Source: Actibacterium pelagium (GTDB lineage Bacteria; Pseudomonadota; Alphaproteobacteria; Rhodobacterales; Rhodobacteraceae). From it: a DNA stretch of 64,000 bases. Location: contig NZ_NSBU01000007.1 in the NCBI RefSeq assembly GCF_002285415.1, positions 1,559,387 to 1,623,386 of the forward strand. Direction: 5' to 3'. A model generated the notes under the pieces. The model was given only the letters and a program-made list of their open reading frames with translations, was not told the origin of the DNA and ran no database searches. How positions within the stretch are numbered: position 1 is the stretch's first letter; each line of letters opens with the position of its first letter. Below are positions 61,616-64,000 of this stretch, piece by piece. Made by a program: the position numbers and the translations under genes.

Positions 61616-62334
61616 TCTGCTTCTCCTTCTGCCGGAGCTTCAGCAGGTGCTTCAACCTGAGCCGATTTCAGAGCTGCCGGATAGGCCAGACCTTCAGGTG
61701 CGGCTTTCTTGACAGCGTCCTTAACGGTAACCCAGCCACCTTTGGCGCCCGGTACGGCACCTTTGATGAAGACCAGGCCGCGTTCGGCGTCGGTTTTAAC
61801 AACTTGCAGGTTCTGGGTGGTTACACGGGCAGCACCCATGTGACCGGCCATCTTCTTACCTTTGAAGACGCGACCCGGATCCTGACACTGACCGGTCGAA
61901 CCGTGCGAACGGTGGCTGATCGAGACACCGTGTGTCGCGCGCAGACCGCCGAAGTTGTGGCGTTTCATTGCACCGGCAAAACCTTTACCGATCGAGGTGC
62001 CCGAAACGTCGACATACTGACCTTCAAGGTAGTGGTCAGCCGAGATCTCTTCACCAACGGCAATCAGGTTCTCAGGAGCAACGCGGAACTCTGCCAGCTT
62101 ACGCTTGGGGGCAACGTTCGCTTTTGCGAAGTAGCCGCGCATCGGGGCAGAGGTACGTTTTGCTTTGGCCGAGCCAGCACCCAGCTGAACCGCGGTGTAG
62201 CCGTCGGTTTCAGCGGTACGCTGAGCGACCACCTGCAGGTTATCCAGTTGAAGAACGGTTACAGGGATCTGCTTGCCGTCTTCCATGAACAGGCGGGTCA
62301 TGCCCACCTTTTTAGCGATTACACCAGAGCGCAT
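61612..62334 (-). CDS. rplC: 50S ribosomal protein L3
   Basis: A 240-residue L3: [81 protein letters not shown]. An Ala/Glu/Pro tail is common in the class. Follows rpsJ by 14 nt. Confidence 0.98.
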   Translation of the reverse strand: MRSGVIAKKVGMTRLFMEDGKQIPVTVLQLDNLQVVAQRTAETDGYTAVQLGAGSAKAKRTSAPMRGYFAKANVAPKRKLAEFRVAPENLIAVGEEISADHYLEGQYVDVSGTSIGKGFAGAMKRHNFGGLRATHGVSISHRSHGSTGQCQDPGRVFKGKKMAGHMGAARVTTQNLQVVKTDAERGLVFIKGAVPGAKGGWVTVKDAVKKAAPEGLAYPAALKSAQVEAPAEAPAEGEAE

Positions 62335-62348
62335 CAGACGTGCCCTCC

Positions 62349-62657
62349 TTAAACCGAAATCTGGACGTCAACGCCGGCCGCCAGGTCGAGCTTCATCAGA
62401 GCATCGACGGTCTGGGGGGTCGGGTCAACAATGTCCAGAAGACGCTTGTGTGTACGGATTTCCCACTGGTCGCGCGACTTCTTGTCGACGTGCGGACCAC
62501 GGAGAACCGTGAATTTTTCGATCTTGTTCGGCAGCGGAATCGGGCCACGAACTTGGGCACCGGTGCGCTTGGCAGTGTTGACGATCTCTTGTGTGGACGC
62601 GTCCAGCACACGATAGTCAAACGCCTTCAGCCGAATGCGAATGTTTTGGCTTTGCAT
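62349..62657 (-). CDS. rpsJ: 30S ribosomal protein S10
   Basis: A 102-residue S10: [72 protein letters not shown]. Lies 167 nt after tuf, the usual order in the class. Confidence 0.98.
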   Translation of the reverse strand: MQSQNIRIRLKAFDYRVLDASTQEIVNTAKRTGAQVRGPIPLPNKIEKFTVLRGPHVDKKSRDQWEIRTHKRLLDIVDPTPQTVDALMKLDLAAGVDVQISV

Positions 62658-62734
62658 GTCATTCGCCCTTTCAGGCTTATTGGAGTTGATAGGACGACCA
62701 GCGGCTCATTCCACCGGCCCTCATCGAACCCGAA

Positions 62735-62756
62735 GGGCGGGGTTTGAAGCCCGCCC
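62735..62756 (-). other. Hairpin in the tuf-rpsJ gap
   Basis: A 7-bp stem GGGCGGG/CCCGCCC with an 8-nt loop between tuf and rpsJ. The minus-strand tail is TTCGGG, without a U-run, so it may attenuate rather than terminate. Confidence 0.45.
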
Positions 62757-62824
62757 AAAGGTCTGTTCTTTTTGGGAACCGGCGCCGTTTACAGGGCACC
62801 GGGTCCACAATCAAGCGAAAAAGA

Positions 62825-64000
<1,176 letters not shown>

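Overview
The window is a G+C-rich chromosomal segment of an alphaproteobacterium, most likely a Rhodobacteraceae (roseobacter-group) species. This rests on protein sequences and gene order read by eye: the run rpmH-rnpA-yidD...yidC-MOSC-engB-argB, a general amino-acid ABC transporter of the Aap/Bzt type, a LuxR-LuxI pair, small DUF1127 proteins, and the tuf-S10-spc-alpha ribosomal protein cluster. No database search was possible.

Layout. (1) 0-12.3 kb: a catabolic locus. A minus-strand unit encodes a branched-chain-amino-acid-type (HAAT) ABC transporter, whose permease and two ATPases are fused in one 841-residue protein, followed by an aldehyde dehydrogenase and an SDR dehydrogenase. A LysR regulator is divergent from it. 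A second minus-strand unit encodes an FAD dehydrogenase, a ThDP-dependent enzyme and a cupin. The substrate is unknown. (2) 12-13 kb: a scar with a decayed sugar-binding-protein gene, an IS6-type transposase remnant, a tRNA-like fragment and an intact tRNA-Arg(ACG). (3) 13-16.7 kb: a histidine kinase without an adjacent regulator, and a MerA-like flavoprotein paired with a TVP38/TMEM64 membrane protein. (4) 16.8-29.4 kb: rpmH-rnpA-yidD, then about 6.7 kb of accessory genes (flavodoxin, two tandem ankyrin lipoproteins, fasciclin lipoprotein, ttcA, an EAL protein with a degenerate GGDEF domain), then yidC-MOSC-engB-argB and a SixA-like phosphatase. (5) 29.4-34 kb: aapJQMP. (6) 34-39.7 kb: a tight minus-strand run: Deg protease, rarA, crcB, rluC-type synthase, HAD phosphatase, ATP12 chaperone. 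(7) 39.8-41.3 kb: luxR-luxI plus a divergent small ORF.

(8) 41.4-64 kb: the ribosomal protein cluster on the minus strand from tuf to rplQ. It is broken three times by unrelated genes: a fatty acid desaturase between rplW and rplB; a block of LytTR regulator, two tandem sulfotransferases, a 2OG-Fe(II)-type oxygenase, a DM13 protein and a small secreted protein between rplP and rpmC; and two DUF1127 genes between rpmD and rplO. At each break a strong rho-independent terminator follows the ribosomal gene (rplW, rplP, rpmD), and a good sigma70-like promoter lies upstream of rpmC. The classic operon has therefore been rebuilt as several transcription units. The gene adk, commonly found between secY and rpsM, is absent from that position.

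The most interesting candidate for an undescribed system is the sulfotransferase pair with the 2OG-type oxygenase and LytTR regulator in the rplP-rpmC gap. It has a conserved 31-nt element upstream of both sulfotransferase genes and a short remnant of a second oxygenase copy. The catabolic locus and the tandem ankyrin lipoproteins are next.
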